Source of the DNA: an uncultured Kordia sp.
Lineage (GTDB): Bacteria; Bacteroidota; Bacteroidia; Flavobacteriales; Flavobacteriaceae
Direction of reading: 5' to 3'
DNA length: 64,000 bases
NCBI RefSeq assembly: GCF_947496985.1
Contig: NZ_CANMEZ010000004.1
Span: 248,001 to 312,000 of the forward strand
Part shown: piece after piece, positions 28,466-37,594 of the stretch
Numbering within the stretch: the first letter of the stretch is position 1
Layout of the letters: every line of letters begins with the position of its first letter
The notes under the pieces: generated by a model
Told to the model about the DNA's origin: nothing
Seen by the model: only the letters and a program-made list of their open reading frames with translations
Databases searched by the model: none
Position numbers and translations under genes: made by a program

Positions 28466-28519
28466 GATTGTTCGGTATTCAAATAATCCCGTTATTCGCT
28501 ATTTGGATATTCAACAATC
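28466..28519. promoter_or_regulatory. Imperfect 20-bp inverted repeat upstream of LytS gene
   Basis: 28466-28485 pairs with 28500-28519 at 16 of 20 positions (outer arm GATTGTT with AACAATC perfect) across 14 nt. It lies 38 nt before the kinase ATG. It could be an operator or an RNA hairpin; there is no T run. The rest of the gap 28295-28557 shows nothing clear. Confidence 0.4.
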
Positions 28520-28557
28520 GAGCAAAATCAAAAGATTCTACACTAAGGTTATAATGT

Positions 28558-29652
28558 ATGAGGTTATTTAATAAAGAAACACGTATACAATATTTAGGTT
28601 TTAATGATATATGGTTTTCAACAATAGGTATAGTTATTATAAGTTTTATCGCAAACTATCTATTTAATAATCCATCAGAAAGAGAATCTATAGAACTTGT
28701 ACTTATAGGTTGGTTTGCTTCATTAGCTTCTGCTATCTGTGATTGGTGTATTTTACGGTATATTTCGATTTCTTTACGTAAAAAATATCCTGATTTTAAA
28801 GATGATGCTAAGCGTATTACATTGCTATTTTTTGCGATTATTTGCGTGATTCTGATTGTTGATGTTACAATGGGGTTTCTACTTGCAAACTTTTTTACCT
28901 TTTTGGGATATCCTTCCTCGCACATGTTAATATTAAAGGTAGTGCTGCCTATTATTTTGATCGTTATTATGATCATGTCGATATATGAAGCTATTTATTA
29001 TAATATAAGGCTTAAAAAATCAATTAGAGAGGAAGAGCAAACTAAGCAGGCTATGATTCAGACGCAATTAGATACATTACGCAATCAAGCACAACCTCAT
29101 TTTCTATTTAATAGTTTAAATACGTTACGAGATATTATCGATCATGATCCTAGAGAAAACGCAAAAGATTTTGTTGACAATCTATCTAGTGTGTATCGAT
29201 TTATACTAGAATCAGGAAATACGAATTTAATTGCTATTGAAAAGGAGTTAAAGTTTGCGAAAGCCTATGTTTATGTTCAGTCTGAAAGGTTTGGTGACAA
29301 TTTGCAAATAAACTGGAATATTCCAGAGGATAAATTAGCAGCAATGATTGCGCCTATGAGTTTACAACTACTAATAGAAAATGCTATAAAACACAATATA
29401 GTTTCTAGAGATGAACCATTAACAATAACAATAACTGTTAAAGATGATTTTTTAGTCGTTCAAAATAATATTCAAGTAAAATCAACAAAAGTACATTCTA
29501 CAAAAATTGGATTAAAAAATATAGAACAACGATACGCATTGATTTCTAGTAGGCTACCTAAGATTATGAATGATGGAAATCAATTTACAGTTTCTTTACC
29601 TTTATTAAAATTGTCTGATCAAAAGAAAAATTATGCAAATACTAATTATTGA
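28558..29652 (+). CDS. LytS-type membrane sensor histidine kinase
   Basis: Four membrane helices in the first 150 residues (for example IWFSTIGIVIISFIANYLF and VVLPIILIVIMIMSIYEA) and no periplasmic domain of note. Then a coiled-coil linker and the His_kinase (PF06580) core: phosphoacceptor H181 in QAQPHFLFNSLNTL and ATPase N box LLIENAIKHN, followed by KIGLKNIEQRY in place of a classic G2 box. It phosphorylates the LytTR regulator encoded next, with which it overlaps by 20 nt. The signal is unknown; no ligand domain is present, so it may sense the membrane or a partner protein. Confidence 0.9.
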   Translation: MRLFNKETRIQYLGFNDIWFSTIGIVIISFIANYLFNNPSERESIELVLIGWFASLASAICDWCILRYISISLRKKYPDFKDDAKRITLLFFAIICVILIVDVTMGFLLANFFTFLGYPSSHMLILKVVLPIILIVIMIMSIYEAIYYNIRLKKSIREEEQTKQAMIQTQLDTLRNQAQPHFLFNSLNTLRDIIDHDPRENAKDFVDNLSSVYRFILESGNTNLIAIEKELKFAKAYVYVQSERFGDNLQINWNIPEDKLAAMIAPMSLQLLIENAIKHNIVSRDEPLTITITVKDDFLVVQNNIQVKSTKVHSTKIGLKNIEQRYALISSRLPKIMNDGNQFTVSLPLLKLSDQKKNYANTNY

Positions 29653-30385
29653 AGATGAGCCACGCGCAGCAAATCAATTGCAGAAATTATTAACTAAAAA
29701 TGCTTTTAATTTTCAATTATTAGACATTATTGACACTGTTAAACGCGCCGTAGTATGGTTTCAAGAAAATCCCGCACCAGATTTAGTCTTTTTGGATATT
29801 CAATTAGCTGATGGATTGAGTTTTGAAATATTTCAGAAAATAGAAGTTACAGCTCCAATTATCTTTACAACAGCTTTTGACGAGTATGCCATTCAAGCAT
29901 TTAAAGTAAATAGTGTCGATTATCTATTAAAACCTATTCAGCAAGACGAATTAGCGAAAGCATTAACTAAGTTTAAAAAAGCTAATACTTCTAATGCTGT
30001 AGTTCCTTCAATTATAAAAGAACTTCTTGCGAGTATGCAAAAGCCAGAAAAACGTTTGGGGATTTTAGTTAAAGATGGTAGCGGATTTGTCCAAATTAAA
30101 ACCTCAGAATTACTATATATATATTCTCAAGATAGTATGACTTTTGGCATAACGGATACCAAACGATATATTATTGATGAAACAATGGATCAATTATTTG
30201 ACTCATTAGATCATACGATGTTTTATAGAATAAATAGAGGACAGATTGTTTCGAAAACTTCAATTCAAAAAATAGATCCTTATTTTAATCATCGTGTGAA
30301 GTTATCTGTCTTAAATCCAAAAGATCAAGACTTCGTTGTAAGTAGAAAAAAGGTCAATGACTTTAAGGAATGGATGAACAAATAG
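29633..30385 (+). CDS. LytTR-family response regulator
   Basis: Receiver domain (residues 1-120; E7/D8, phosphoacceptor D55 in LVFLDIQLAD, switch K in LLKPIQ) and LytTR domain (about 145-248; LGILVKDGSGFVQIKTSELLYI, YRINRGQIVSKTSIQ). It overlaps the kinase gene by 20 nt, the signature of a cognate pair with coupled translation. Targets are not known; the M20 hydrolase and S41 protease genes follow on the same strand from 30493, after 107 nt, and are candidates. A small perfect inverted repeat (7-bp arms, 30394-30410) just after the stop could be a weak hairpin. Confidence 0.92.
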   Translation: MQILIIEDEPRAANQLQKLLTKNAFNFQLLDIIDTVKRAVVWFQENPAPDLVFLDIQLADGLSFEIFQKIEVTAPIIFTTAFDEYAIQAFKVNSVDYLLKPIQQDELAKALTKFKKANTSNAVVPSIIKELLASMQKPEKRLGILVKDGSGFVQIKTSELLYIYSQDSMTFGITDTKRYIIDETMDQLFDSLDHTMFYRINRGQIVSKTSIQKIDPYFNHRVKLSVLNPKDQDFVVSRKKVNDFKEWMNK

Positions 30386-30492
30386 TGCTCTGATGATATT
30401 TCAAATATCAAATACGATACTTCAACAAAAAGCATTATTTTCAACCATTTAATAAGGGAATATTTGTGATATAATTACAAACAAATTATATC

Positions 30493-31782
30493 ATGAAACT
30501 AAAATTGATACTACTATTATTTCTACTGATTATTACAGGAATACGTTGTACTAAATCTGATGAAAGCATAAATAACTACCATAAAATAATAGCACAAACT
30601 GATGCAATCTATGATGACTTAGTTAAAGTTAGACGTGATTTACACATACATCCTGAAATAGCTAAACAAGAAAAAAGGACTTCGAAAATTGTAGCTGACT
30701 ATTTAAGGAATTTAGGTTTAGAAGTACAAACAAATATTGGAGGAAATGGAGTTGTAGGCATTCTAAAAGGAGGAAAAAAAGGAAGAAATATAGCTTGGAG
30801 GGCAGACATGGATGCCATTAAAACGGATGAACCCGATGTCGTAAGCTTTTCCTCTAAAAATGAAGGTGTTCGTCACATATGTGGACACGATGTCCATACT
30901 ACAATCGCTCTAGGAATTGCTAATGTTTTATCGCAACAAAAAGAAAACCTAAAAGGAACGGTTTACTTTATTTTTCAACCAGCAGAAGAAACTTTTACAG
31001 GTGCGAAAGACATGATTAATGATGGTCTTTTCGATATAATTCATCCAGATGAAGTTTATGGATTGCATATTGGTCCAGAAGCATCAGGAGTGATTAATGT
31101 GAAGGCTAATGAGTTATTTGCGTATCAAAAAACACTAAAAGTGAAATTCGAGCCTAATGCCAATGAGAAAGAGTTAGAAAACTTCATGCATACTGTACTA
31201 AAAGGTTTTGTTCGTAATATTGAACAGAAAGGTTCTCCATGGAATATTATTCATAAGATTTCTGACTCTAAAATTGGGGTGACAAACAAAGAAACCATTT
31301 TCAAAGATTACTTTATTCTACAAGGAGCAAGGTTGCATACTGATAAAGGTGTTACTTTTTATAATGCTAGTTTTCTTGAAACTAATCTTAAAAGAGTGAA
31401 TAATGTACCTCTTGAAATAAAAAAACAAATCCTTGATTCTAAATTTAAAGATTCTTTTATCTCTATTGAATACGCAAAAGATTACTCCGGAACTCCTTTA
31501 AATGATCCTGAACTTACAAAAATTGCATCACAAACAATTTCAGTTTTTTATAATAAAGAAATGTTTACACCACTGTACGGACAAGTTCCATATTTTGGAG
31601 AAGATTTTATATACTATCAGCAAAAAGTACCTGGCGTATTCTTTTTCTTAGGAGGATCTAATGTTAAAAAAGGTATTACTTCTATGCCACATACACCAAA
31701 CTTTGCAGTGGATGAAACAACCATAAAGTATGGCGTACAATCGTTTGCTTCGTTACTCTTAGAAAGAGCGAACAGTAAATAA
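30493..31782 (+). CDS. Lipoprotein M20-family amidohydrolase/peptidase
   Basis: The N-terminus ends in ITGIRCTKS, a plausible lipobox. The rest is an M20D-type amidohydrolase: RRDLHIHPEI at the start, metal ligands in HICGHDVHTT (usual form CGHDGHT, here V for G), the catalytic Glu pair in FQPAEET, a His in YGLHIGPE, and the final HTPNFAVDE block. A dimerisation (lid) domain interrupts the catalytic domain between about 215 and 330. It removes acyl or aminoacyl groups from N-acyl amino acids or peptides in the envelope. The S41 protease gene follows after 50 nt, so a peptide-degrading operon is likely. Confidence 0.9.
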   Translation: MKLKLILLLFLLIITGIRCTKSDESINNYHKIIAQTDAIYDDLVKVRRDLHIHPEIAKQEKRTSKIVADYLRNLGLEVQTNIGGNGVVGILKGGKKGRNIAWRADMDAIKTDEPDVVSFSSKNEGVRHICGHDVHTTIALGIANVLSQQKENLKGTVYFIFQPAEETFTGAKDMINDGLFDIIHPDEVYGLHIGPEASGVINVKANELFAYQKTLKVKFEPNANEKELENFMHTVLKGFVRNIEQKGSPWNIIHKISDSKIGVTNKETIFKDYFILQGARLHTDKGVTFYNASFLETNLKRVNNVPLEIKKQILDSKFKDSFISIEYAKDYSGTPLNDPELTKIASQTISVFYNKEMFTPLYGQVPYFGEDFIYYQQKVPGVFFFLGGSNVKKGITSMPHTPNFAVDETTIKYGVQSFASLLLERANSK

Positions 31783-31832
31783 AATTGAAATACATCCGTC
31801 AAAAATCAATCAAAAAAACAAATTAAAAAATT

Positions 31833-33485
31833 ATGAAAAACATACTAATTTTACTCAGCCTATTTCTATGTTCTCAACTATGGTCTCAAAAAACGTTAAC
31901 CACAACACAATGGCAAGAAGATCTTCGATCTTTACAAAACACGGTACATAAAGACTACTCACATCTTTTTGTAAAAACGACTAAAGAAGTCTTTGATGCA
32001 GAAGTTGAAGCATTATATACAGACATTCCTAATTTAGAATCGCATGAAATCATCGTAGGAATGACAAAAATTGTTAGCTTGTTTAAATATGGACATACCT
32101 ATATTAGTTTTCATCAAAAATCTTTTAAATTTTCACAATTTCCTTTCAATTTATACGAATTCAATAATGGAATTTACATTCAAGGAACGCATAAAAACTA
32201 TCCAAAAGCTATTGGAGCAAAAGTTATAGCGGTAGAAGGCAAGCCTATTTCAGAGGTTTTAAAAGCAATTGAACCTACAGTAGAAGTAGAGAACTCTCAA
32301 TATTTTAAAGCATACGGAATCAATAATATACGATATCCTGAGATATTACATGCTCAAAAGATTACAAAAACTCTTCAAAATACGGTAACACTTACCTTAG
32401 AAAAAAACGGAAAAGTATTTACTCAATCCTTTACTGCATTGGAAAAGGGAGAAAGAGTACCAACACATCGTGGTTATGTGCACCAAAATGAAAATTGGTT
32501 AAATGCAAGAGATCAATCTGCTATTCCTTTATACCTAAAAAACCTTGATAAAATCTATTATTATGAATATTTAGCTAACGAAAAAGCAGTTTATGTGAGA
32601 CATAGTAGAATTGCTGATGATCCAGAAGAAACGACTAAAGATTTTTACAAACGAGTGTTTGATTTTGTTGAAAATAACGAAGTTGAAAAATTGATTATAG
32701 ATGTACGTTTAAATGGTGGTGGAAACAATTATTTAAACAAAGATATCATTACAGGACTTATTGAAACTAAAAAAATAAATAAAGTAGGGAAGTTGTATGT
32801 AATTATAGGGAAACACACTTTTTCTGCTAGCCAAAACCTTGTGAATGAAATAGATAATTATACCAATGCTATTTTTGTGGGTGAACCTACAGCCGAAAAC
32901 TTAAATTTTTGGGGCGATCAAAATTTGGTAGACTTGCCAAATAGTAATATTACGGTGTCTTTATCATATGCCTGGTGGCAAAATAAAGCACCATGGGACA
33001 ATGCAGAATGGTTGGCTCCGCAAATACCTGTGACAATGAGTTATGAGGAATACGCGTCTAATCAAGATCCCGTATTAGATGCTGCATTGAAATTTTCTGG
33101 AAAAGACTTTATGCGCGATCCAATGCAACATATTCGAGAATTATATATGGCAGGAGATGTTGAAAAATTAGCTTCAGAAATTGTTAAAATGATACAAGAT
33201 CCTAGATATGTATTTTTCGATTTCGAAACTGAACTCAGCAAAAGCGGACATCGTATGTTAAGCACTAATAGACCTGGAGAAATAAAAGGAGCCATACAAG
33301 TATTCTCGTTTGTTTCGCAACTTTTTCCAAATTCACCAAATGCTTGGAAAAACTTAGCAGAAAGTTACTTAAAAGCAGGATATACTGATAAGGCCAGTGA
33401 TTTACTTAAAAAGACAATTTCCTTGGATTCAGATGGAGCTATTGGTAAAGCCGCCAAAGAAATGCTAATGACGATTAAGAAATAA
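31833..33485 (+). CDS. Exported S41-family peptidase-like protein with TPR tail
   Basis: A signal peptide ends in SQLWSQK. The S41 (tail-specific protease) core is seen from IIDVRLNGGGNNYLN to the catalytic-type GKHTFSASQNLVNEI (S331/S333 region), and VGEPTAENLNFWGDQ stands where the family has a GEPTFGKG Lys motif. That Lys is absent, so the catalytic dyad may be altered. A PDZ-like region lies about 110-160. The last 100 residues have TPR character (AWKNLAESYLKAGYTDKASDLLKKTISLD). It may be periplasmic and act on peptides together with the M20 enzyme upstream. The gene ends in a strong bidirectional terminator. Confidence 0.87.
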   Translation: MKNILILLSLFLCSQLWSQKTLTTTQWQEDLRSLQNTVHKDYSHLFVKTTKEVFDAEVEALYTDIPNLESHEIIVGMTKIVSLFKYGHTYISFHQKSFKFSQFPFNLYEFNNGIYIQGTHKNYPKAIGAKVIAVEGKPISEVLKAIEPTVEVENSQYFKAYGINNIRYPEILHAQKITKTLQNTVTLTLEKNGKVFTQSFTALEKGERVPTHRGYVHQNENWLNARDQSAIPLYLKNLDKIYYYEYLANEKAVYVRHSRIADDPEETTKDFYKRVFDFVENNEVEKLIIDVRLNGGGNNYLNKDIITGLIETKKINKVGKLYVIIGKHTFSASQNLVNEIDNYTNAIFVGEPTAENLNFWGDQNLVDLPNSNITVSLSYAWWQNKAPWDNAEWLAPQIPVTMSYEEYASNQDPVLDAALKFSGKDFMRDPMQHIRELYMAGDVEKLASEIVKMIQDPRYVFFDFETELSKSGHRMLSTNRPGEIKGAIQVFSFVSQLFPNSPNAWKNLAESYLKAGYTDKASDLLKKTISLDSDGAIGKAAKEMLMTIKK

Positions 33486-33508
33486 TTGAAAACATTTTAA
33501 AAACACTC

Positions 33509-33535
33509 TAAAAAGTCGCATAATGCGGCTTTTTA
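33509..33535. terminator. Bidirectional terminator
   Basis: An 11-bp stem (33510-33520 with 33524-33534, one G-U pair) with a TAA loop and T/A runs on both flanks. It lies between the convergent S41 gene (+) and the LytTR gene (-), whose last codons it touches. Confidence 0.88.
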
Positions 33536-34228
33536 TATTTTTGCTAAAACTTTTAATTTTTCAAATACAATAACCTTATACATAGCACTTACAGGTACTT
33601 TTTTATCTTCAATTAACAAATATGTTCTAGTTATTTTAGTAACTCTTTCTAAATTGCTAATATATGATTTATGAGTGCGTTGGAAATTATCAGATAATAA
33701 TGTAGTAATATTAATAAGTGTTTCGGAGATTAGGTACATTCTTGAATCTGTAAATATTTTTAAATAATTTCCAAAACTCTGAATGTACAAAATTGATTTA
33801 AATGAAATATTAACAGGCATGCCATCATGTTTTATTTGAAGTTCCTCACTTCCTATATTTTTTTTAGGTTGTGTTATTTTTGAAGCTGAAACTTTGTTTA
33901 TAGCTTTTAAGAAGCGTTCAATTTTCACAGGTTTCAATAAATAATCTACAACACTATAATCATAACTTTCTAATGCATACTCAGAATAGGCCGTTGTTAA
34001 AATAACTTTAGGTGGTTTTATCATAGAACGCAAAATTTCCATACCATTAAGTTCTGGCATTTCGATATCTAAAAAGATGAGGTCAACGTCATTTTGTTGA
34101 GCAAAATTTACAAACTCAAGCGGATTTCCTGTACTTAATACTAATTCGAAGCTATTAATTTTAGCACAATATTCCTCTAGCACTTTACGCGCTAATATTT
34201 CATCATCTACAATACCAACTTTAATCAT
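33533..34228 (-). CDS. LytTR-family response regulator
   Basis: Receiver (residues 1-118; D8/D9, phosphoacceptor D54 in LIFLDIEMPEL, T/K pocket TTAYSEYAL and LLKPVK) followed by a LytTR domain (about 130-228; SFKSILYIQSFGNYLKIFT, RTHKSYISNLERV). Its ATG overlaps the stop of the kinase gene by one base (TAATG), so translation is coupled and the pair is cognate. The divergent esterase-beta-lactamase fusion gene on the other side of the kinase is a possible target; I found no matching direct repeat there. Confidence 0.93.
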   Translation of the reverse strand: MIKVGIVDDEILARKVLEEYCAKINSFELVLSTGNPLEFVNFAQQNDVDLIFLDIEMPELNGMEILRSMIKPPKVILTTAYSEYALESYDYSVVDYLLKPVKIERFLKAINKVSASKITQPKKNIGSEELQIKHDGMPVNISFKSILYIQSFGNYLKIFTDSRMYLISETLINITTLLSDNFQRTHKSYISNLERVTKITRTYLLIEDKKVPVSAMYKVIVFEKLKVLAKI

Positions 34229-35241
34229 TAACTATCTTTTTTTAATATTGAAACTTTTAAATCTATCGATAAATTTATATGATAACCTTCATCGGTATCC
34301 TCAATTTCTAGTACATGAGAATCAGGATATAAAAGGTTTAAACGTCTTTTTACATTTTCAAGACCGAGTCCTTTTCGTTTTGATCCAGAGGTTATGGAAG
34401 GCTTTGAATTATTTACACAAAAATAAAGAGAGGAGTTTTTTACAGAGACAGTAATATCAATTGAACTCTGCTCATTAGTACTTTGAGCGCCATGTTTAAT
34501 AGCATTTTCAACAAATGGAATTAGTAACATTGGAGCAATTCTTAACTTCAACAAGTCGCCTTTAATTAAAAATTCAATAGTACAACGGTTGCTTAGTCTT
34601 TTTTCTTCAAGTAATAAATAATTCTCTATAAATTCAAGTTCTTCTTTTAATAAAACAGTATCTTTTTTAGAACTTTCTAATTGATATCTCATTAATTCTG
34701 AAAGCTGCATTACAACATCAGGAGTTTCTGGTGATTGTTGCCTGGAAAGCGAATAAATACTATTTAACGAATTAAAGAGAAAATGCGGGTTTACTTGCTC
34801 TTTTAAATAATTAAGTTCCATCTCTTTTTGCAACTTTTCTTTCTCATCATTTTCTCTTTTAAACATTATATTTCTTCTTACAAAAAAAGCTGCCATTCCA
34901 GTTCCAGTAGTATATATGAGAAAAAAAAACATTTTATAAACAGCATGCCAGCCATCATTTACATATCCTTTCAAATATGCTCCAAAAAATACACTTCCTA
35001 TAAGAAGTATTGTATATAAAAAATAGCGTTTTTTATCAAAAACAAAAGGAATGAACACAAAATGATTTACCCAAATAATGCCCATAATAGCAATTGTATA
35101 ATTAAAATTATGGATGTAAAAAGAATAATTAGTATCAAACCTATCTTTTACAGCCCATATACTTAATATCTCAAGTAAGAGTACTAATAAAAAGGCTCCT
35201 AGGTTAAGGAGTATGATGTGCTTTAAAGACTTTTTAATCAT
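34228..35241 (-). CDS. LytS-type membrane sensor histidine kinase
   Basis: Four predicted membrane helices in the first 125 residues (LLNLGAFLLVLLLEILSIWA, FNYTIAIMGIIWVNHFVFIPFVF, FLYTILLIGSVFFGAYL, MFFFLIYTTGTGMAAFF). Then a charged coiled coil and the PF06580 core with H153 in VNPHFLFNSLNSI, N box PFVENAIKHG and G2-like KGLGLENVKRRL. It is the usual partner of the LytTR regulator that follows with a one-base overlap. There is no ligand-binding domain of known type. It is divergent from the fusion gene at 35444, with 202 nt between them. Confidence 0.92.
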   Translation of the reverse strand: MIKKSLKHIILLNLGAFLLVLLLEILSIWAVKDRFDTNYSFYIHNFNYTIAIMGIIWVNHFVFIPFVFDKKRYFLYTILLIGSVFFGAYLKGYVNDGWHAVYKMFFFLIYTTGTGMAAFFVRRNIMFKRENDEKEKLQKEMELNYLKEQVNPHFLFNSLNSIYSLSRQQSPETPDVVMQLSELMRYQLESSKKDTVLLKEELEFIENYLLLEEKRLSNRCTIEFLIKGDLLKLRIAPMLLIPFVENAIKHGAQSTNEQSSIDITVSVKNSSLYFCVNNSKPSITSGSKRKGLGLENVKRRLNLLYPDSHVLEIEDTDEGYHINLSIDLKVSILKKDS

Positions 35242-35443
35242 AAACTATTCTATTATCTAATAAAGATACTATCTATAAATACAAGTTGTTATAATTTCTT
35301 TATAAAAGCGCCATGTCAATGACGAAATGAGTTTATCATTTAATTCCCTTGTTTATCCAATTTAAAGTATTGAGCAAGAATTATATTCTACTTTTATTCA
35401 GTGATTAATTTATGAATTTCGAACTTTTATAAAAAAAGTAACT

Positions 35444-37438
35444 ATGAAAAATAAAACAGGATTATTGCTTTTAATTCTTCTTACAATAACAAATAGTTCC
35501 TTTGCTCAGGAAAATAGAGTACAAGAATCTACATCAAATGAAGAAAGATCTTCCTTAGAATTACCCAAAATTCAGGTAACTCCAATAAAGGATACTAAGA
35601 ATGACAGACAATATGAGTTATATATTAAGCTTCCTGAGAGTTATTCAAAAAGTAATAGCAAAAAATATCCTGTCGTTTATTACACAGATGCTATGTGGCA
35701 TGTAGAAATGCTATCTGGCGCTACAGAATACATGTTAGAAGATGTTATTCTAGTTGGAATTTCTTGGCAATTAGACATAAATGAAGATTTGAAAAAAGAA
35801 AGAGGAGCGCATGTGAGTCGATTTCGAGATTATAGTTTCCGCAAATCAAATAAACCTGAAATTCAAAAAAAATATCAATTAGGACAAGGAAATAAACATT
35901 TAGACTTTATTAGAAATGATGTCATTACCTATATTGAAAACACGTATCGAACTGATCCAAACAGTCGTACTTATTTCGGTTATTCTATGGGTGGTGAATT
36001 TGGCGCTTATGTATTATTAACGCAACCAGATACCTTTAACAACTATATTATTGGCAGTCCATCAATCAAAAATGAAGTTGCCTATTTATCCGAACTTAAT
36101 TCAAAATTTGGACCTTACAAGGCGTCAAATAGAAATAGTAGTATAAAAGCAAATGTTTTTATTTCATATGGTTCATTAGAAAAAAACATGGTTGAACCTA
36201 TTGAGGAGTTTGTAAGTCTATTAAAAAATAGGAGAGATGACGGTTTATCTGTACTTAGAGAAGTGATTGATGGCAATCATGGAACTGCATTCCCAATGAC
36301 AACAGTTAGAAGTGTCGCTTGGTTGTCATCCATAATGAATCATGTTTCAAGTGACAACTACGAGGTCTCATTCTGGGACATTCCGCATCTTAACAACGCA
36401 TTTGTCAGCACTACACCAGAAGATAAAAAAGACAGGATATCCGTTGATACATTATCGGTAAATAGCGATGACCAAAACGCAATCCTTAAGCTTTCTCAAG
36501 AGATTTTTAATGGCAAACATGGTAATTATGATGCGTTACTCATTTCACACAAAAACAAATTAGTTTTTGAATCCTATTATAAAAAAGGTCGTATCAACTT
36601 GCCACATGGGCAGGCATCTGCAGTAAAAGCGTATACCAGTTTGGTTTTAGGAAGAGCTATTCAAATGGGATATTTATCCATGGAAGATTTAGACAAACCT
36701 TTAATTCATTTTCTAAAAGATGTAAATCCTAAAAAAATCACTAAAGGTGCTGAGAAAATAACGCTTCATAAGGCATTAACTATGCATGGAGGCTTGACTA
36801 TAGATAGAGACAAATGGAAAGAAATTGAAAATGATTCAGTACGATTAAAAGGTCAGGGATTAGTTCAGACGCTTTTGGAGCAAAGCAAACCCATAACCAA
36901 AGAATCTCAAACGTATTTGTACGGTAATTTCAATCCGATGTTGGTGATGACGGTCATTGACGCAGTTGTTCCAGGAACCGCAGAGAACTTTATTAAAACG
37001 GAATTACTAGACAAACTTGGTATTACAGAATACAAATGGTCAAATCATGTTAGCGGTTTGCCAGAAGCTGGTTGGCGTGTACGTTTCATGTCTCGCGATA
37101 TGCTCAAATTGGGTGATTTGGTGCTTAATAATGGTAAATTAAACGGTGAGCAGCTTATTTCTACGGCATATCTTGCTAAAGCTACTAGTGGAATTGTAAA
37201 ACCTACTCAAGATTGGATACCCAAAGATTATCGTTACGGTTATTTTTGGTATCAAACAGACATAAAAATAGGTCATAAAAGGTATGATGCCACATTTGCT
37301 TGGGGAGGCGGTGGACAACGTGTAATAGTGATAGAAGCCCTTGATTTAACCATTGTAGTTTCTGGTCATGATGCTGAAGATGATAAAATAATGGCTCAAA
37401 TTTCTGAAATCATTATACCAGCTTTTATTAAGGAATAA
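35444..37438 (+). CDS. Exported fusion of alpha/beta hydrolase (esterase) and beta-lactamase-type serine hydrolase
   Basis: 664 residues. A signal peptide ends in SSFAQEN. Residues 45-305 form an alpha/beta-hydrolase esterase domain of the Fes/IroE-like class: KYPVVYYTDAMW, nucleophile elbow GYSMGGEFGA with S181, and a C-terminal His in DGNHGTAFP. Residues 340-664 form a beta-lactamase-fold domain with intact S392-A-V-K395, a Tyr motif YGN, and GGGGQ near the end. The second half is paralogous to the serine hydrolase at 18463. Two hydrolases joined in one exported chain suggest action on linked bonds of one substrate. It is divergent from a LytS/LytTR pair. Confidence 0.88.
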   Translation: MKNKTGLLLLILLTITNSSFAQENRVQESTSNEERSSLELPKIQVTPIKDTKNDRQYELYIKLPESYSKSNSKKYPVVYYTDAMWHVEMLSGATEYMLEDVILVGISWQLDINEDLKKERGAHVSRFRDYSFRKSNKPEIQKKYQLGQGNKHLDFIRNDVITYIENTYRTDPNSRTYFGYSMGGEFGAYVLLTQPDTFNNYIIGSPSIKNEVAYLSELNSKFGPYKASNRNSSIKANVFISYGSLEKNMVEPIEEFVSLLKNRRDDGLSVLREVIDGNHGTAFPMTTVRSVAWLSSIMNHVSSDNYEVSFWDIPHLNNAFVSTTPEDKKDRISVDTLSVNSDDQNAILKLSQEIFNGKHGNYDALLISHKNKLVFESYYKKGRINLPHGQASAVKAYTSLVLGRAIQMGYLSMEDLDKPLIHFLKDVNPKKITKGAEKITLHKALTMHGGLTIDRDKWKEIENDSVRLKGQGLVQTLLEQSKPITKESQTYLYGNFNPMLVMTVIDAVVPGTAENFIKTELLDKLGITEYKWSNHVSGLPEAGWRVRFMSRDMLKLGDLVLNNGKLNGEQLISTAYLAKATSGIVKPTQDWIPKDYRYGYFWYQTDIKIGHKRYDATFAWGGGGQRVIVIEALDLTIVVSGHDAEDDKIMAQISEIIIPAFIKE

Positions 37439-37536
37439 GGAGATTTAAAGTTAAAAACTGAGCTTAGGGAATTTTAAGATTTTTCAACACAATAGAGCAT
37501 CTTACATAAATTTACTTTGAAAGACATTTCATTTTA

Positions 37537-37577
37537 AACTAATAAATTAGTTATAACTAAATATTTAGTTATATTTG
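37537..37577. promoter_or_regulatory. Two tandem palindromes overlapping the -7 box of the S41 gene
   Basis: AACTAAT / ATTAGTT arms lie at 37537-37552. A perfect 22-bp palindrome with half-site TATAACTAAAT lies at 37552-37573, so the half-site AACTAA occurs four times in 37 bp. The second palindrome overlaps the -7 box TATATTTG (37570-37577), so a bound dimer would block RNA polymerase. The ATG is 17 nt further on. The regulator is not identifiable here. Confidence 0.7.
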
Positions 37578-37594
37578 TTTCAAACTGATATATT

